A stretch of DNA of 64,000 nt, from NCBI RefSeq assembly GCF_000219625.1, contig NC_018208.1:496001-560000 (forward strand). The letters are read 5' to 3'. The notes beneath the pieces were generated by a model. The model was not told the DNA's origin. It ran no database searches and saw only the letters and a list, made by a program, of their open reading frames with translations. Made by a program: the position numbers and the translations under genes. The DNA comes from Zymoseptoria tritici IPO323. Its lineage: Eukaryota; Ascomycota; Dothideomycetes; Mycosphaerellales; Mycosphaerellaceae. Every line of letters starts with the position of its first letter. Within the stretch, counting starts at the first letter, position 1. Below are positions 1 through 10,082 of this stretch, piece by piece.

Positions 1-835
1 CGGAATCGTAGCCCTCTTCGCTCTCGGCAACAAGCTCTGCAACGGTTTCGAGATCTTGCTGATCTCGAACGGATCATGACCTTCATTGAGAGCCTGTATC
101 GCCGCTTCGACCAGATGCATTCGATCTTGACCCCAGTACAGGCGCTTCTGCTCCGGGATCCAGAACCCAGGAACGCCGGGGCTCCCTCTTTGAACAGCGT
201 CATTCGTTGCCTCCTCAAGCAACTTCCTCTCCTTCTGTCCCTCAAAGCTCCCACTCTCAACCGCTTCAACAATCCTCTCCGCCTCTCCAACTCCGGCACT
301 CCTCACAGCCCCAATCAGAGTCGCCTTCTCTCCAATCTCCTTTCCCTCCACCCAATAAGCTCGAAACAAAGCATGCGTCAACGCCGGTCTGTCAACCTCA
401 TCCACGAAATACAACAACCTCAACGCAGCGGTCGTCTTCATCGGGTGCCGAGGTGGTTGGCGATGAGGAATTCCATGTCGCCTGATAGTCCGCTGGAAAG
501 CGGCGTTGGAGACCTCTTTCTTTGTCACGTTGAAGACGTCGGAGGCCGAACCACCGGCGCCTTGCGGAGCGGAAGTGGCGCGGTAGATGGCGCCGAGTAG
601 CACGGGACGCCATATGATACGGGCTCCGGTTCGGGTCGCGAGGGCTTCGATTCTGGAGCGAGGGTGAGTATGTGCAGTGGGCAGCGTGAAGGTGGGATGT
701 CACGTACTTCGTGGAGGCGATATAGGCAAATGGACAGGAGATCTGAAGCAAAGTCAGTTGGTAGTAAGAAGATGGTAGCGTTGCTCAGACATCGTAGTGG
801 AACTCAATGATGTGGCCTTGGCTTCTGGAAGCCAT
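1..835 (-). CDS. GST-kappa / 2-hydroxychromene-2-carboxylate isomerase family protein (3' end off the window)
   Basis: DsbA-like thioredoxin-fold enzyme of the GST kappa/NahD family. The family includes glutathione-dependent isomerases of aromatic catabolism and mitochondrial or peroxisomal glutathione transferases. Start ATG is at 833-835. Exons read 791-835, 708-742 and 1-652, with introns 743-790 (48 bp) and 653-707 (55 bp), both GT-AG. The N-terminus reads IIEFHYDISCPFAYIASTKIEAL, the strand and active-site region of the family, in which a Ser or Cys contacts glutathione. The far end reads GVPGFWIPEQKRLYWGQDRM, the family signature 'G-x-P-x-F...L-x-G-x-D-R' with its cis-proline loop. About 245 codons are visible and the frame is still open at base 1, so only the tail is missing. 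It lies head-to-tail with the tyrosinase gene. The exact substrate cannot be read from sequence. Confidence 0.88.
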
Positions 836-1210
836 GGTTGATATTCGATGAATTGCCGGTGAAGTCTCGGCGCTGATCGGACTATGAGGTACTTCTTTGA
901 TTGTTTTGATCAGTATATCAGATCTGAATGACCGTACGTCAATAGAGTCTCATAGCGGATGCTCAATGAATTGTATGGTGCAGGGCGAAGTGAGGTTGGT
1001 AATCCGGTCCGAACAAGACCTCGGTTGACGTTGCCGAACTCCTCACTCTGTTCCAGACATCAACGAAGATCTCCACTCCAATGATCAAATCTATTGAACA
1101 TTCCATTTCATTTCTCACATTATTCAATCTGTTGTTAAGATCTGCTCCGACGCTTCGCTGTGGGTAAGGGCTGTCTCGAATGCTTCTTATTACTCATTAA
1201 GCCCCATCAT
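836..1210. other. intergenic: promoter side of the GST-kappa gene
   Basis: No coding signal recognised. The stretch lies upstream of the minus-strand GST-kappa gene and downstream of the tyrosinase stop, so it should hold the promoter of one and the 3' UTR of the other. Confidence 0.5.
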
Positions 1211-2685
1211 TCAGTCATACATGTAGCAAAGGTCCCCTCCGGTCGGACTCATGATGTCCCTGATCTTTGTATTTCCCCAGGGTGGGGATAATTTCAGCTC
1301 AGTGTCCAGATTCGCCTCTGGAAGCGGGCCAACTGTTGACATGTCGGTCAGCGATGGGGTCCTGATGCCCTGATGCCCGTGGGGGTTGAGAGGAGACTTA
1401 CAGTTGTATGCATGTCGCTCGTCAAAGTCGGTGTTCTGGTCCAATGCATTGGCTCTGTTCTTAAAGTCTTGGGCTACCCAGATGGCCCACAAGCGGTCCA
1501 CCGAAGCGTGATGGAAGAAGAAATACACATCTTGGCAGGAGTACAGAATAAGATTCTGAAGGCCACCGATGGAACCGTGGCCGATGACGTGGGGGCCGTT
1601 CTGTGCTTCGAACTGTTTGTGATACGATGCAATGTCTGATGTTCGTCAGCATAGATCGAGCAACCGGCGACATTTACAAAGGCTTGCTTGACTGACCAGG
1701 CTTTGTCTGCAAGTCAAGCAGGGCATCTGGGTTGAGGTCTTGTTGCAAAAAAGACGAATCCATCGCTCGGGAGATGCATTGACCGGGTGTGGCATTCTCG
1801 GGGATGTTGATCTTGTAGTCCTTGAACGGTCCGTTCGTGATGCATCCATTGGAACCACCGTTGCCGCCTATCGACGTGTCCGTGCCGTCGAAGAGTGGAT
1901 TGTTCTCGAGGTTGTCTTGGTTGTTCATGTAGTTGTGCCATGGGAGGTAGCCCGGATAGCCACACACATCTCGCATCTCCTGCTCGAGCTTGTGGAGGAA
2001 ATTGCGGTGCCATGGAAACATAAGTCCAGACCAGTGGATCTGATTGGTGTTGAGGACGTGTGCGACTGTGAAGTCGTCCCATCTGTTCTTCGCCCGCCTG
2101 TCGACATTCTGTGGAGTCTGTGAGGGTTTGGACTGGAGGCATTTGACGGCGGCGATGAAGTCGAGTCGCTCTTTTCGCGACATGTTGCCCCTGGTGTGGT
2201 GTTTAGCTGATTGCGAATGAGCTGATTGCGAATGGTTGGCGATGAGTGGAGAAGCGCAAGACTCACCACTCTTTGCGGACTGCAATGTTGTTCTTGTTAC
2301 ACTTCCCGCTGTCGCTCAATTTGGCAAGTGTATTCTGCCGGTACGTTCCATGCATCTGGGCCAGTTTTTGCCGTGAATTCGACTGACGACTCTCGAGTTG
2401 TGGTGCATCTCTTCTGCGATCTCCATCGTCCACTGGCTTCGCTTGTGCTTGGTGTACTGGCTCTGGCTCATCTCTTTTGGCAACATCGTTTATCCATTTT
2501 GGTCCAAATTTTCCTCCATCTGTACTTGTTCCCGGTAGCCCCGCGATTTGCTTGACAGTCTCGACAGTGTCCGTCACAGGCTTCACGAGTGAGTCGAGCC
2601 CTTGGAGTTGCGGCATCGCCAGTGCAGCACCGTGGACAGCACATGTGGCTGTGAGCGAAAGCAGCAAAGCCTTGTTGAGTATCAT
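1211..2685 (-). CDS. secreted tyrosinase (type-3 copper monooxygenase)
   Basis: Tyrosinase: oxidises monophenols and o-diphenols to quinones, as in melanin or secondary-metabolite chemistry. Four exons: 2267-2685, 1697-2190, 1402-1635 and 1211-1332. Introns are 76, 61 and 69 bp, all GT-AG, and together give 422 residues. Residues 1-23 form a typical signal peptide (MILNKALLLSLTATCAVHGA), followed by a low-complexity linker. CuA ligands lie in FTVAH, NQIHW and FPWHRNFLHKLEQE. CuB ligands lie in GPHVIGHGSIGG and VYFFFHHASVDRLW. The C-terminus ends shortly after CuB (GDLCYMYD), so the long C-terminal shielding domain of classical fungal tyrosinases is absent. That places it with the short secreted tyrosinases. 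The next gene downstream is an aromatic-type isomerase, so a joint role in phenol metabolism is possible but unproven. Confidence 0.93.
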
Positions 2686-3271
2686 TGCGAATTGTATTAG
2701 TGAATGTAGAATAGGTCAGAAATGGTCAAAATATAGGCATTGAATGTAATGTAGGCGCCTCACTACCTTTATGATTCCTTCAAAGTCCGTCCCCTCTCAT
2801 TTCAGTGCTAGGTTCTTCACTCAGCATCGTATCGATGCATGGGTCTTGCCTGTCTGATGACTGAGTTTAAGTCCGAATCTCTGGACCCTGCTAAGGTGCT
2901 TCTATTTTTGAATGTCGGAAGGTTCGGACACAATAGCATCTTGTGAGTCTTACTGTACGACAAATGATTGATCGACGTCAGTCGGCACGAGTATCCCTAA
3001 ATAGGCGTTTGCAGTCTCGGCACTTTTGCTGCTCAAACTTTGGTGGCTTGTTTGAGCACTCCGGAGAGGTCGTCGAAGCTTTGCGATACAGTTGAGGATC
3101 GACGCATGGGCCTTGAACCCTTGCCCTTGAAACAGGTAAGTGGCAATCATCGTCAGCCATTCATACCTCCTACATGTCTCAAATGCGATGCATGCAGCAT
3201 CAGTACTCGCCTATATCGAGAAGTGGGGCGCAATGCGACTGTGACGGCGTGTTTTACAGCGGAACGTCATT
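2686..3271. other. intergenic between tyrosinase and oxidoreductase
   Basis: Upstream region of the tyrosinase gene. Short open frames near 2950-3160 on the minus strand have no recognisable domain and no convincing splice pattern. I see no RNA gene or repeat. Confidence 0.45.
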
Positions 3272-4482
3272 TCACAATTCCACTTCAGCCTTGCTGTCCG
3301 CAGGCGTATCTGTCACACGGTACACCAGCTTGTTGGCGCTGACCTTCTCATTCTTCATGTCCTCCATGCCCTGGAGAGCTCCCTCCAGTCCCTTCGGGCC
3401 GACTTTCTCTGGGTGAGTCTTCAGTTTTCCTTCCGCCAGCAGCTTTTCCGTGATGGCAAAAAACTTCTTTGCAAACTCAAAGTCTTCTGGCACAGCAGGC
3501 GTATCCCTCCCAGCCTTCGTGAAAGGGTCATTGAAAATCGTGTACATGAATGTGAAGGTGGTGAAAACTCCCTCCTTAAACTTCACAGGCAGGATGGAGC
3601 CGTAGCGAGCGCCTTCCGGATCGGACGAGATGGCCTCTGCGCAGATCTTCGCGGTCGACTCAAGTGAGACCGTGTCCCAGATCAGCTTCAAAGAATCCTT
3701 GGTATCTCTGTTGATGTTCTCGCCACAGCTGGGATCCTTGTAGTTGTACACGCCGTCCGCTCCGAGAGACTTTACGAAGTCGTTGTTGTGCGGTGAGCAA
3801 GTGGTCAAGACCTTGTACCCAGCTAGCTTCGCATACTGGATGGCTGAAAGAAGGGTTCAACGTTAGTTCAGTAGTAAAAAACACCAAGGAGCGGACATCT
3901 AGTACCTAAAGATCCCGTCGCCGTAGAGCCGCCCTATTTAAAGCAAGTCAGTACGGCTCGTAAGCATGGGAATTCCGGGACAAAACTAACATAGATCAGG
4001 ACAGTTTCACCATTCTTGGTCGGATTCGTGGGAAGATTCAGCTTCAACGCTTTCTGGAACAAGCCCTGGCCAACCGTTGAGGCGCCCAAAGGGAAGGTCG
4101 CCGCCTTCTCGAATGACAAGCTGTCTGGGAGCTTGACGCACAGATCTCCTTTGGCAACAGCATATTCAGCAAAGCAGCCATCCTCGGTCTGACTTGCGTT
4201 TGCTCCATGGGTAGTCGCTGCAATTCTGTCGCCAGGCTTGAGTGATTTGCTCACTTCGGAGCCGACCTCGACTACGACTCCAGAGAAATCGCAGCCAGCG
4301 AGACCGTTGGGAGCAGCTCGCTTGCCATTGATGTGCTTCCAGTCGGTGGGGTTGAGAGCTATGGAGTCGACCTTGGCTAGGACGTAGGTAGGCCTCAGTT
4401 TGGGAACTGGTGCCGAGGCGACCTTGGCCTTGTTTTCGTTGATCAGGATGGCCTGTTGGGTTGATGGAAGTTGGGATGCCAT
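3272..4482 (-). CDS. zinc-independent MDR oxidoreductase (trans-enoyl reductase / ToxD-like)
   Basis: Medium-chain dehydrogenase/reductase of the fungal enoyl-reductase group, NAD(P)H-dependent and probably cytosolic. Exons are 3991-4482, 3906-3933 (a 28-nt micro-exon) and 3272-3843, with introns of 57 and 62 bp, giving 363 residues. The GroES-like half reads IALNPTDWKHINGK...GCDFSGVVVEVG. The nucleotide-binding glycine motif is rebuilt only after splicing through the micro-exon (LIYGGSTATGSLAIQYAKLAGYKVL), which strongly supports the intron model. The catalytic zinc ligands of alcohol dehydrogenases are absent. Many relatives act beside polyketide synthases, but none is present here, so the gene may work alone. 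It is divergent from VPS41, with 540 bp between the starts. I chose the ATG at 4482 over the longer upstream frame because the upstream codons have no family similarity. Confidence 0.92.
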
Positions 4483-5022
4483 GGTGCTAGATAGCCTCGG
4501 GTTGTTTCTGGTTAGTCTGTGTACTTGAGTGAATCTGAGGGAGGGCATGAAGGGTTGTACCTTGGGTGCCTTGTATATACATCCGTGAGGTGGATACAGT
4601 GTCGCGGCTAATCGCCCGGCTTTCGTCATTGCCATGGAGAGATCTCCGCGGATTACCAAGCGTGCCTGAGGCAAGGCAGGAGCGTCCGCGATCTGCAGTG
4701 CGGACAGCTTAGCAGGACGGCCAAAAAGGCGTGCACGTACGCGTACAGATAACTTGACAAGCCGGCCAAATTGTCGTGCAAGTACTCAGACAGGTAAGAT
4801 AGCAGGACGGCCAGAAGGTAGACAGCGGGAAGGGATAGGACTGGAGCATCTTTACATCATCAATATTTGATTGAGAAACCTTTCTTTCTCTTCAAATTAC
4901 GGCCGGACTTCGGGACCTCGACACCTTAGCTTGACATCACCGCAACAGACAGCTTGAGAGCTCGCGACAACACAGTCCTGACTTTTCGAGGCTCCCAGGA
5001 GCAGCGTCTCCATGCCGTTAGC
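4483..5022. promoter_or_regulatory. divergent promoter of the MDR oxidoreductase and VPS41
   Basis: Shared 540-bp upstream region. It holds a cluster of related direct repeats. AGCAGGACGGCCA occurs at 4711 and again at 4801. Two copies of GGC-N8-CGT-N4-GTAC lie at 4719-4740 and 4764-4785. The overlapping palindrome-like run at 4731-4746 (GTGCACGTACGCGTAC) is conspicuous. No known factor is assigned. Confidence 0.4.
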
Positions 5023-5167
5023 ATGTCTGCTGACCGATCGGAGCTTGTCTCCCACAATGACAAGAACGCCTCCATCGATGAGCCCGGGACCGCGCACAAT
5101 GACAGCGAAGGAGAGGAGGACGAGGAGGGCGACGATGAGGACGACGAGGACGACGAGCCCAAGCTAA
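5012..5167 (+). other. overlapping upstream ORF at the VPS41 start
   Basis: An out-of-frame ATG at 5012 opens a 51-codon frame that overlaps the first 145 bases of VPS41 and stops at 5165-5167. Its context is poor (T at -3). The in-frame VPS41 ATG at 5023 has A at -3, so leaky scanning would favour VPS41. Confidence 0.35.
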
Positions 5168-8100
5168 AGTATGCGAAGTTGACAGGGAGTCTGTCAAATG
5201 TCTACCGCGGCGGTGACTCCACTTCTGCCTTTGCCATTGTTGGAGACAAAATGGTGATAGGAACACATAACGGCAGCATACACGTCCTGGCCGTTCCCGC
5301 GCTGCAGAGTCTCAAGACCTACCGAGCACATTCAGCGAGCGTGACAAGCGTTTCAATATCGCCAACTCCACCGCCGCCGTCCTTGATCAGAGAGCATGGC
5401 AAGACAGAGGTGGCTACGCTGGAGGTGCAACAGTCGAGGATTATACCAGGACTGGCGCGAACGAATACAAGTACCAGCACGTCCAGCCCGCGGACACCCC
5501 AGAAAGGGCAGCAACAGCAGCAGACACCTGTGCCGAATACACCGAACAATCAAATATACGTCGCGACATCTTCCTTGGATGGTCATGTATGCGTTTCTTC
5601 TCTCGTCAACCCGGATGAGGTGCTACTACGCAACTTTGCACGGCCTGTGAATGCAGTGGCTTTGTCGCCAGACTTCAAAAATGACAAGACGTACCTCTCC
5701 GGTGGCCTGGCGGGTAATCTGATCCTCACAGTTGGAGGAAAAGCTGGAACAAAAGAGGATGCCAACACAAACAGTGCTGCGGCTGCTGCGTCTGGGTGGT
5801 TAGGTGCGATCGGACTGGGTGGAAACGCTAGCCGTGACACAATTCTTCACTCAGGCGAGGGAGCAATAAGTTCCATCAAATGGAGCCTGAGCGGGAAGTG
5901 GGTGGTTTGGGTGAACGAAGAGGGCATCAAAATCATGCGCAGTCATTTGAAGCTCGGCAGTGAAGACGGCGAGGACGCCTGGAAGAGAATTGCTCATGTT
6001 CCGCGTGCCAACAGGAGACTGTGGAATGAGATGGCGGCCGTCTGGCGAGGGCGGTGCGAATGGATCGACGATAAGAGCTTGGAGGCGGACGATGAACAGG
6101 TATCAGTCTCGCATGTCGGCGCAAACGGCACAACTCCGACGAAAGGCAAGAAGAGAGTCGAAAAATTGGTCGTTGGTTGGGGCGACACAGCTTGGATATT
6201 GCACGTCCAGTCCGGCAGTTCTACGGCCACCTCTGGCAATGCAAGTGGAAAGCGGCAGATCGGAAGTGCCGACATTATTCATAAGATGCAATTTGCGGAC
6301 TGCGTAATTGCTGGAATCAGTCTCTATACTCCGTCTTTGCTAGCAGTACTCGCATACCGGACGCGGGACGACAACGACAAGCCGATAACTTCGGCTCCAC
6401 AGACTGGCACACCTCGCAAGGGTCGACAGCACCGACATACAGCGCTCGCAGCCCAGCTACGTCTTGTAAACGTCAACAACGGCGAAGAAGTCGATCTCGA
6501 TGAGCTTTCCGTCGTCTCTCGCTTCGAGACTCTTTCTGCACAGGACTACCATCTGGGCACTCTGTATCAGCCTCCACCGTTGGCAGAGAAGACAGCACGA
6601 GAACAGCGTGGCAGACTTGAAGGCTTATGGGAGGTCGCAGGCGGAGGATACGCAACGAGAATGTTCAGCTCCAGCGCGAGCGTACTCAGTGGCAGTAGTG
6701 GAGGCGAGAAGACCACATCATCAAACACACAACGCAAGCAAGGCTCTGCTCATGATGTTACTGCCACGCCAGAATTGAAGAAGCGAGCTGTAGATGCCCA
6801 TCCGTTCCTGCTGGAGTCGGGTCTGAAGATGTTCCTGATGAGTCCATACGATTGCATATTGTCGGTCAAGCGCGAACTTGCCGATCATCTCAAGTGGACG
6901 ATTGAGCATGAACAGTACGGAGAAGCCTGGAATCTGATCGATCGACATCCTGAAGCCGTGGATTCTTCCTCACTCGACACAAGTTCGAGAGCAAGCTCGC
7001 CTTCGAAGGCCGGAGGCAGTCTAGCGGATTTTTTCGCGGATGAATCAAGCTCGCAGGCATCGGGTGCTGGCGTCGCACAACAAAATCAAAATTCGGCAGC
7101 ACAGAAAGAAAAGTATCGCGTGGGTGACCTCTGGTTGCAACAACTTGTGTCGAACCAGCAATGGAGGGAGGCTGGCGCAGTTGCTGGCAAGGTCTTGGGT
7201 ACCAGCAGTCGATGGGAACACTGGGTCTGGACTTTTGCGCAGGCGGACAAGTTTGATGAGATCACACTTTTCATACCATCGACGACGATTCGACCACCGT
7301 TGCCCAGCCTTGTCTATGAGGTCGTACTGGGACATTACATTGCAAAAGATTGCGGCAGACTACCCGGTCTATTGGACGAGTGGGATCCGGAGCTATTCGA
7401 TGTGGGTAGTGTCATCAGCGCGATCGAAGATCGTCTACAAAGTGGCGACGTCAGCGAGAACAGTACTGAAGGAGGCGTGGAAGGGCGGGATTGGAGGATG
7501 TTGATGGAGTCGCTGGCCCGCCTATACCTCGCAGATGGACGTGCTCGAGAAGCACTGCGAGCGTACGTTCGACTGCAAGACGCCGAGAAGGTGTTCTCTC
7601 TCATTCGTGAAGAGAAGCTCCTTGACGCTGTTGTGGACGATATACCTGGTCTGCTTATGCTCCGCATCACGAAAGAGCAACTCCGGTCAGCTCCATCGTC
7701 GGAGCTCGAAGAAGGAAGCGCGGAGGCAATACAATTGCTCATCGACGAAGCGCATCGCGGTACCATCCCAGCTGAATCAGTCATTCGCCAGCTTTCCGCC
7801 AAAGGCGATACCTTCCAGCTCTTTCTGTTCTTCTACCTGCGTGCACTATGGAACGATACCACCCGCACCAGCAATCCCGACAACGACAGAAGCAACCTTG
7901 GTCGCGGCAAATTCGATCGTCGCATCGAAGAGGGTCATGCCATTGTCAACGAGCACGCCAATCTGGCCGTGCGTCTATTCGCCGAATATGATCGACCTCT
8001 TCTCCTCACCTTCCTCAAAAGCAGCGAAGTTTACTCCTTCGACCTTGCCGCCGACATTTGCGAGCGAAGACACTACATCCCGGAGCTCGTGCATGTCCTA

Positions 8101-8946
8101 GGCAAGATGGGTCAGACGAAACGTGCACTGTTCCTGATCATCGGCGAATTGGGAGATGTGCCTCAAGCGATTGGCTTTGCAAAAGAGAACCCGGACCTTT
8201 GGGATGATCTGTTGGACTATAGCATGGACAAACCAACATTCATCCGCGGTCTGCTCGAGGAAGTCGGCGCTGCAAACAAATTCGATCCCGTCGACGTCGT
8301 ACGTCGAATACCGGAAGGCCTCGAGATTGAAGGCTTGAAACATGGTATCCAGCGTCTCGTGCGCGAGTTCGAAATCCAAATGTCCATCTCCGAAGGCGTG
8401 GCGCGCGTACTCCGTGGAGAGGTAGGCATGGGAATGGACACATTGCGAGCAGGTCGCAAAAAGGGCGTACGCTTTGAAGTCGTGCACGAGCGTTCCTCCA
8501 ATGACAACGAGGTCGGGCTGAGAGTCCACGATCCACCGACGATACTTCCGCCGGGCGAAGAAGCACTTCCCACCCCGAAACGGCTCGCGAACAAGTCCAA
8601 GTCCGGCGTCAAAGGTAACGAGCAAAGCCCAGCCGTCCCGGGGCGATGTGTTGGCTGTCAAGAGGTCTTCCATCTGGAGGAAAAGGAGCCGCTACTTGGT
8701 TTTGCGTGCGGGCACGTCTATCACTTGTCTTGTCTGTTGGATGCGAACCCCGATACGAGAGGGACGAAAGAAGCGGATGATGTGATGCGACAGATGGAAG
8801 AGGTCGCGCTCGAGAACGCCGATGATGATGGTAACGCGGTTGGGTATGGTGGGAGGAGTGTCGGCGCCAAGGTTGCGCATGCGCATGTCGTGGGAAGGGT
8901 GGTCAAAGGCGGGTGTCAACGGTGTGGAGTAGTGGATGGCGCTTGA
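5023..8946 (+). CDS. VPS41: vacuolar protein sorting-associated protein 41 (HOPS subunit)
   Basis: Subunit of the HOPS tethering complex, which binds the Rab7-type GTPase and drives fusion of endosomes, AP-3 vesicles and autophagosomes with the vacuole. Single exon, 1307 residues, longer than the yeast protein (992), mainly through insertions in the propeller. An acidic run (about residues 27-45: EGEEDEEGDDEDDEDDEPKL) precedes the KYAKLTGSL strand that begins the WD40-like beta-propeller (about 45-500). A long alpha-solenoid with the clathrin heavy-chain repeat follows (about 620-1150). The C-terminus from about 1208 is a RING-H2 type finger: CVGCQEVF...FACGHVYHLSCLL...CQRCG. The frame is open upstream to 4954 but without an ATG, so I start at 5023. 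It is divergent from the MDR oxidoreductase and convergent with the LysM gene. Confidence 0.93.
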   Translation: MSADRSELVSHNDKNASIDEPGTAHNDSEGEEDEEGDDEDDEDDEPKLKYAKLTGSLSNVYRGGDSTSAFAIVGDKMVIGTHNGSIHVLAVPALQSLKTYRAHSASVTSVSISPTPPPPSLIREHGKTEVATLEVQQSRIIPGLARTNTSTSTSSPRTPQKGQQQQQTPVPNTPNNQIYVATSSLDGHVCVSSLVNPDEVLLRNFARPVNAVALSPDFKNDKTYLSGGLAGNLILTVGGKAGTKEDANTNSAAAAASGWLGAIGLGGNASRDTILHSGEGAISSIKWSLSGKWVVWVNEEGIKIMRSHLKLGSEDGEDAWKRIAHVPRANRRLWNEMAAVWRGRCEWIDDKSLEADDEQVSVSHVGANGTTPTKGKKRVEKLVVGWGDTAWILHVQSGSSTATSGNASGKRQIGSADIIHKMQFADCVIAGISLYTPSLLAVLAYRTRDDNDKPITSAPQTGTPRKGRQHRHTALAAQLRLVNVNNGEEVDLDELSVVSRFETLSAQDYHLGTLYQPPPLAEKTAREQRGRLEGLWEVAGGGYATRMFSSSASVLSGSSGGEKTTSSNTQRKQGSAHDVTATPELKKRAVDAHPFLLESGLKMFLMSPYDCILSVKRELADHLKWTIEHEQYGEAWNLIDRHPEAVDSSSLDTSSRASSPSKAGGSLADFFADESSSQASGAGVAQQNQNSAAQKEKYRVGDLWLQQLVSNQQWREAGAVAGKVLGTSSRWEHWVWTFAQADKFDEITLFIPSTTIRPPLPSLVYEVVLGHYIAKDCGRLPGLLDEWDPELFDVGSVISAIEDRLQSGDVSENSTEGGVEGRDWRMLMESLARLYLADGRAREALRAYVRLQDAEKVFSLIREEKLLDAVVDDIPGLLMLRITKEQLRSAPSSELEEGSAEAIQLLIDEAHRGTIPAESVIRQLSAKGDTFQLFLFFYLRALWNDTTRTSNPDNDRSNLGRGKFDRRIEEGHAIVNEHANLAVRLFAEYDRPLLLTFLKSSEVYSFDLAADICERRHYIPELVHVLGKMGQTKRALFLIIGELGDVPQAIGFAKENPDLWDDLLDYSMDKPTFIRGLLEEVGAANKFDPVDVVRRIPEGLEIEGLKHGIQRLVREFEIQMSISEGVARVLRGEVGMGMDTLRAGRKKGVRFEVVHERSSNDNEVGLRVHDPPTILPPGEEALPTPKRLANKSKSGVKGNEQSPAVPGRCVGCQEVFHLEEKEPLLGFACGHVYHLSCLLDANPDTRGTKEADDVMRQMEEVALENADDDGNAVGYGGRSVGAKVAHAHVVGRVVKGGCQRCGVVDGA

Positions 8947-9324
8947 AGTATTGGGCGCGGTGTATTATTGGTTCAGGGAGAGGTTGTCTGCTGATCAGTG
9001 TAGATCGTTGGTTGTGTGCATTACCATGCGATATACCCGAGTGCGAAAGAAAATGAATATGGACAGAATACAATGAAAGCACGAGTCCAACAGAAGTATG
9101 TCTTCGTTGGAACAACTATGTAATAAAAGCAAGCAAGACTGAATTATACACGCAGTATGTGCTGACTAAAACTCGATCGACATTCTTCTCGTTATACCAG
9201 GGACTGGTTTGACCACAGTAAAGTTATTCCGCTGCCTCTCCTCCTCCATCTCCGGCAATTTTGACCAATGGGTGTCCATCATTCAATGACGAGCACCACG
9301 CGCGGCGTTCACACTGTCCACCTC
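8947..9324. other. convergent intergenic region
   Basis: Lies between the VPS41 stop and the stop of the minus-strand LysM gene, so it should contain only 3' UTRs. Nothing else recognised. Confidence 0.5.
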
Positions 9325-10082
9325 TTAGGCAGACGCAGTGATGTTGTGGCAGTTGTGAGGGAGGATGATGATATCACCAGGATGAATGTCGGTGACGTTG
9401 ACGTTGACGTTGAGAGACTCGAGCTGGCCGACGGTCACGTTGTTGCTCTGGGCGAGGTTGTAGAAAATGTCGCCGGACTCAATGACATAGGTGCCAATGC
9501 TGTCGCACACGGAGTTGGGGCAGAGAGGCGTGTTGATGACCTGGCCGGGGAAGATCAAGTCGTAGTTGGGGATCTGTGGATTGCGGGCCTCGAGGGATGC
9601 CAAGGTGATGTTGAACGAGGTGGCGATGGCGGAGAAGGAGTCGCCGGACTTGACGGTGTAGGTAGATCCCACACCCAGCACGCAGGTGTTCGTAATCACT
9701 GGGACGGGCTTGACGCAAGAGGTGTTGTCCGGGGTGACGCAGTTGGCGGGAATGCTGAGGACTTGGTCCGGCTTGATGTAGTCTGGGTTATCGATGCCGT
9801 TGACCTTGGCGATGTCGCAGACGCCCGAGTTGTACTGCTTGGCGATGGCGCCGAGGGTATCACCGGCCTTGACGGTGTAGTTTGTGAAGGTGGTCGAGCC
9901 GCACACGGTGCCTGGAGCTGTTAGAGAGGTCAGAACTTGAGCTGGAGTTGGATTGATGAGATGTGTGTTGACATACAACCGGTGCCGGTAGGCTGAGGGG
10001 CAGCAGAGCAGGAGGTTGGAGGGTTTTGTGGAGCAGCGAAAGCAGCTCCCAAAAGGGTGGCGGCGAGGAAGATGTTCTGCAT
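9325..10082 (-). CDS. secreted triple-LysM effector, Ecp6/Mg3LysM-like
   Basis: Small secreted chitin-binding protein. Family members sequester chitin oligomers or shield hyphae from plant chitin-triggered immunity. Exons 9977-10082 and 9325-9917 (59-bp intron) give 232 residues. The signal peptide is [17 protein letters not shown]. Three LysM modules follow. The first starts at [16 protein letters not shown] (about residue 49), the second at [17 protein letters not shown] and the third at [17 protein letters not shown], each ending in a pattern like IIP.NC or ILPHNC. Cysteines between modules ([40 protein letters not shown]) match the disulphide framework of the family. The gene is followed upstream by more than 2 kb without genes, as often seen around effectors. 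The family assignment is firm. The host role is inference, since some saprobes also carry LysM proteins. Confidence 0.93.

Noticed and set aside
4954..5022. Longer N-terminus for VPS41
   Set aside because: The extension has only a TTG at its start, and similarity begins after the ATG at 5023.
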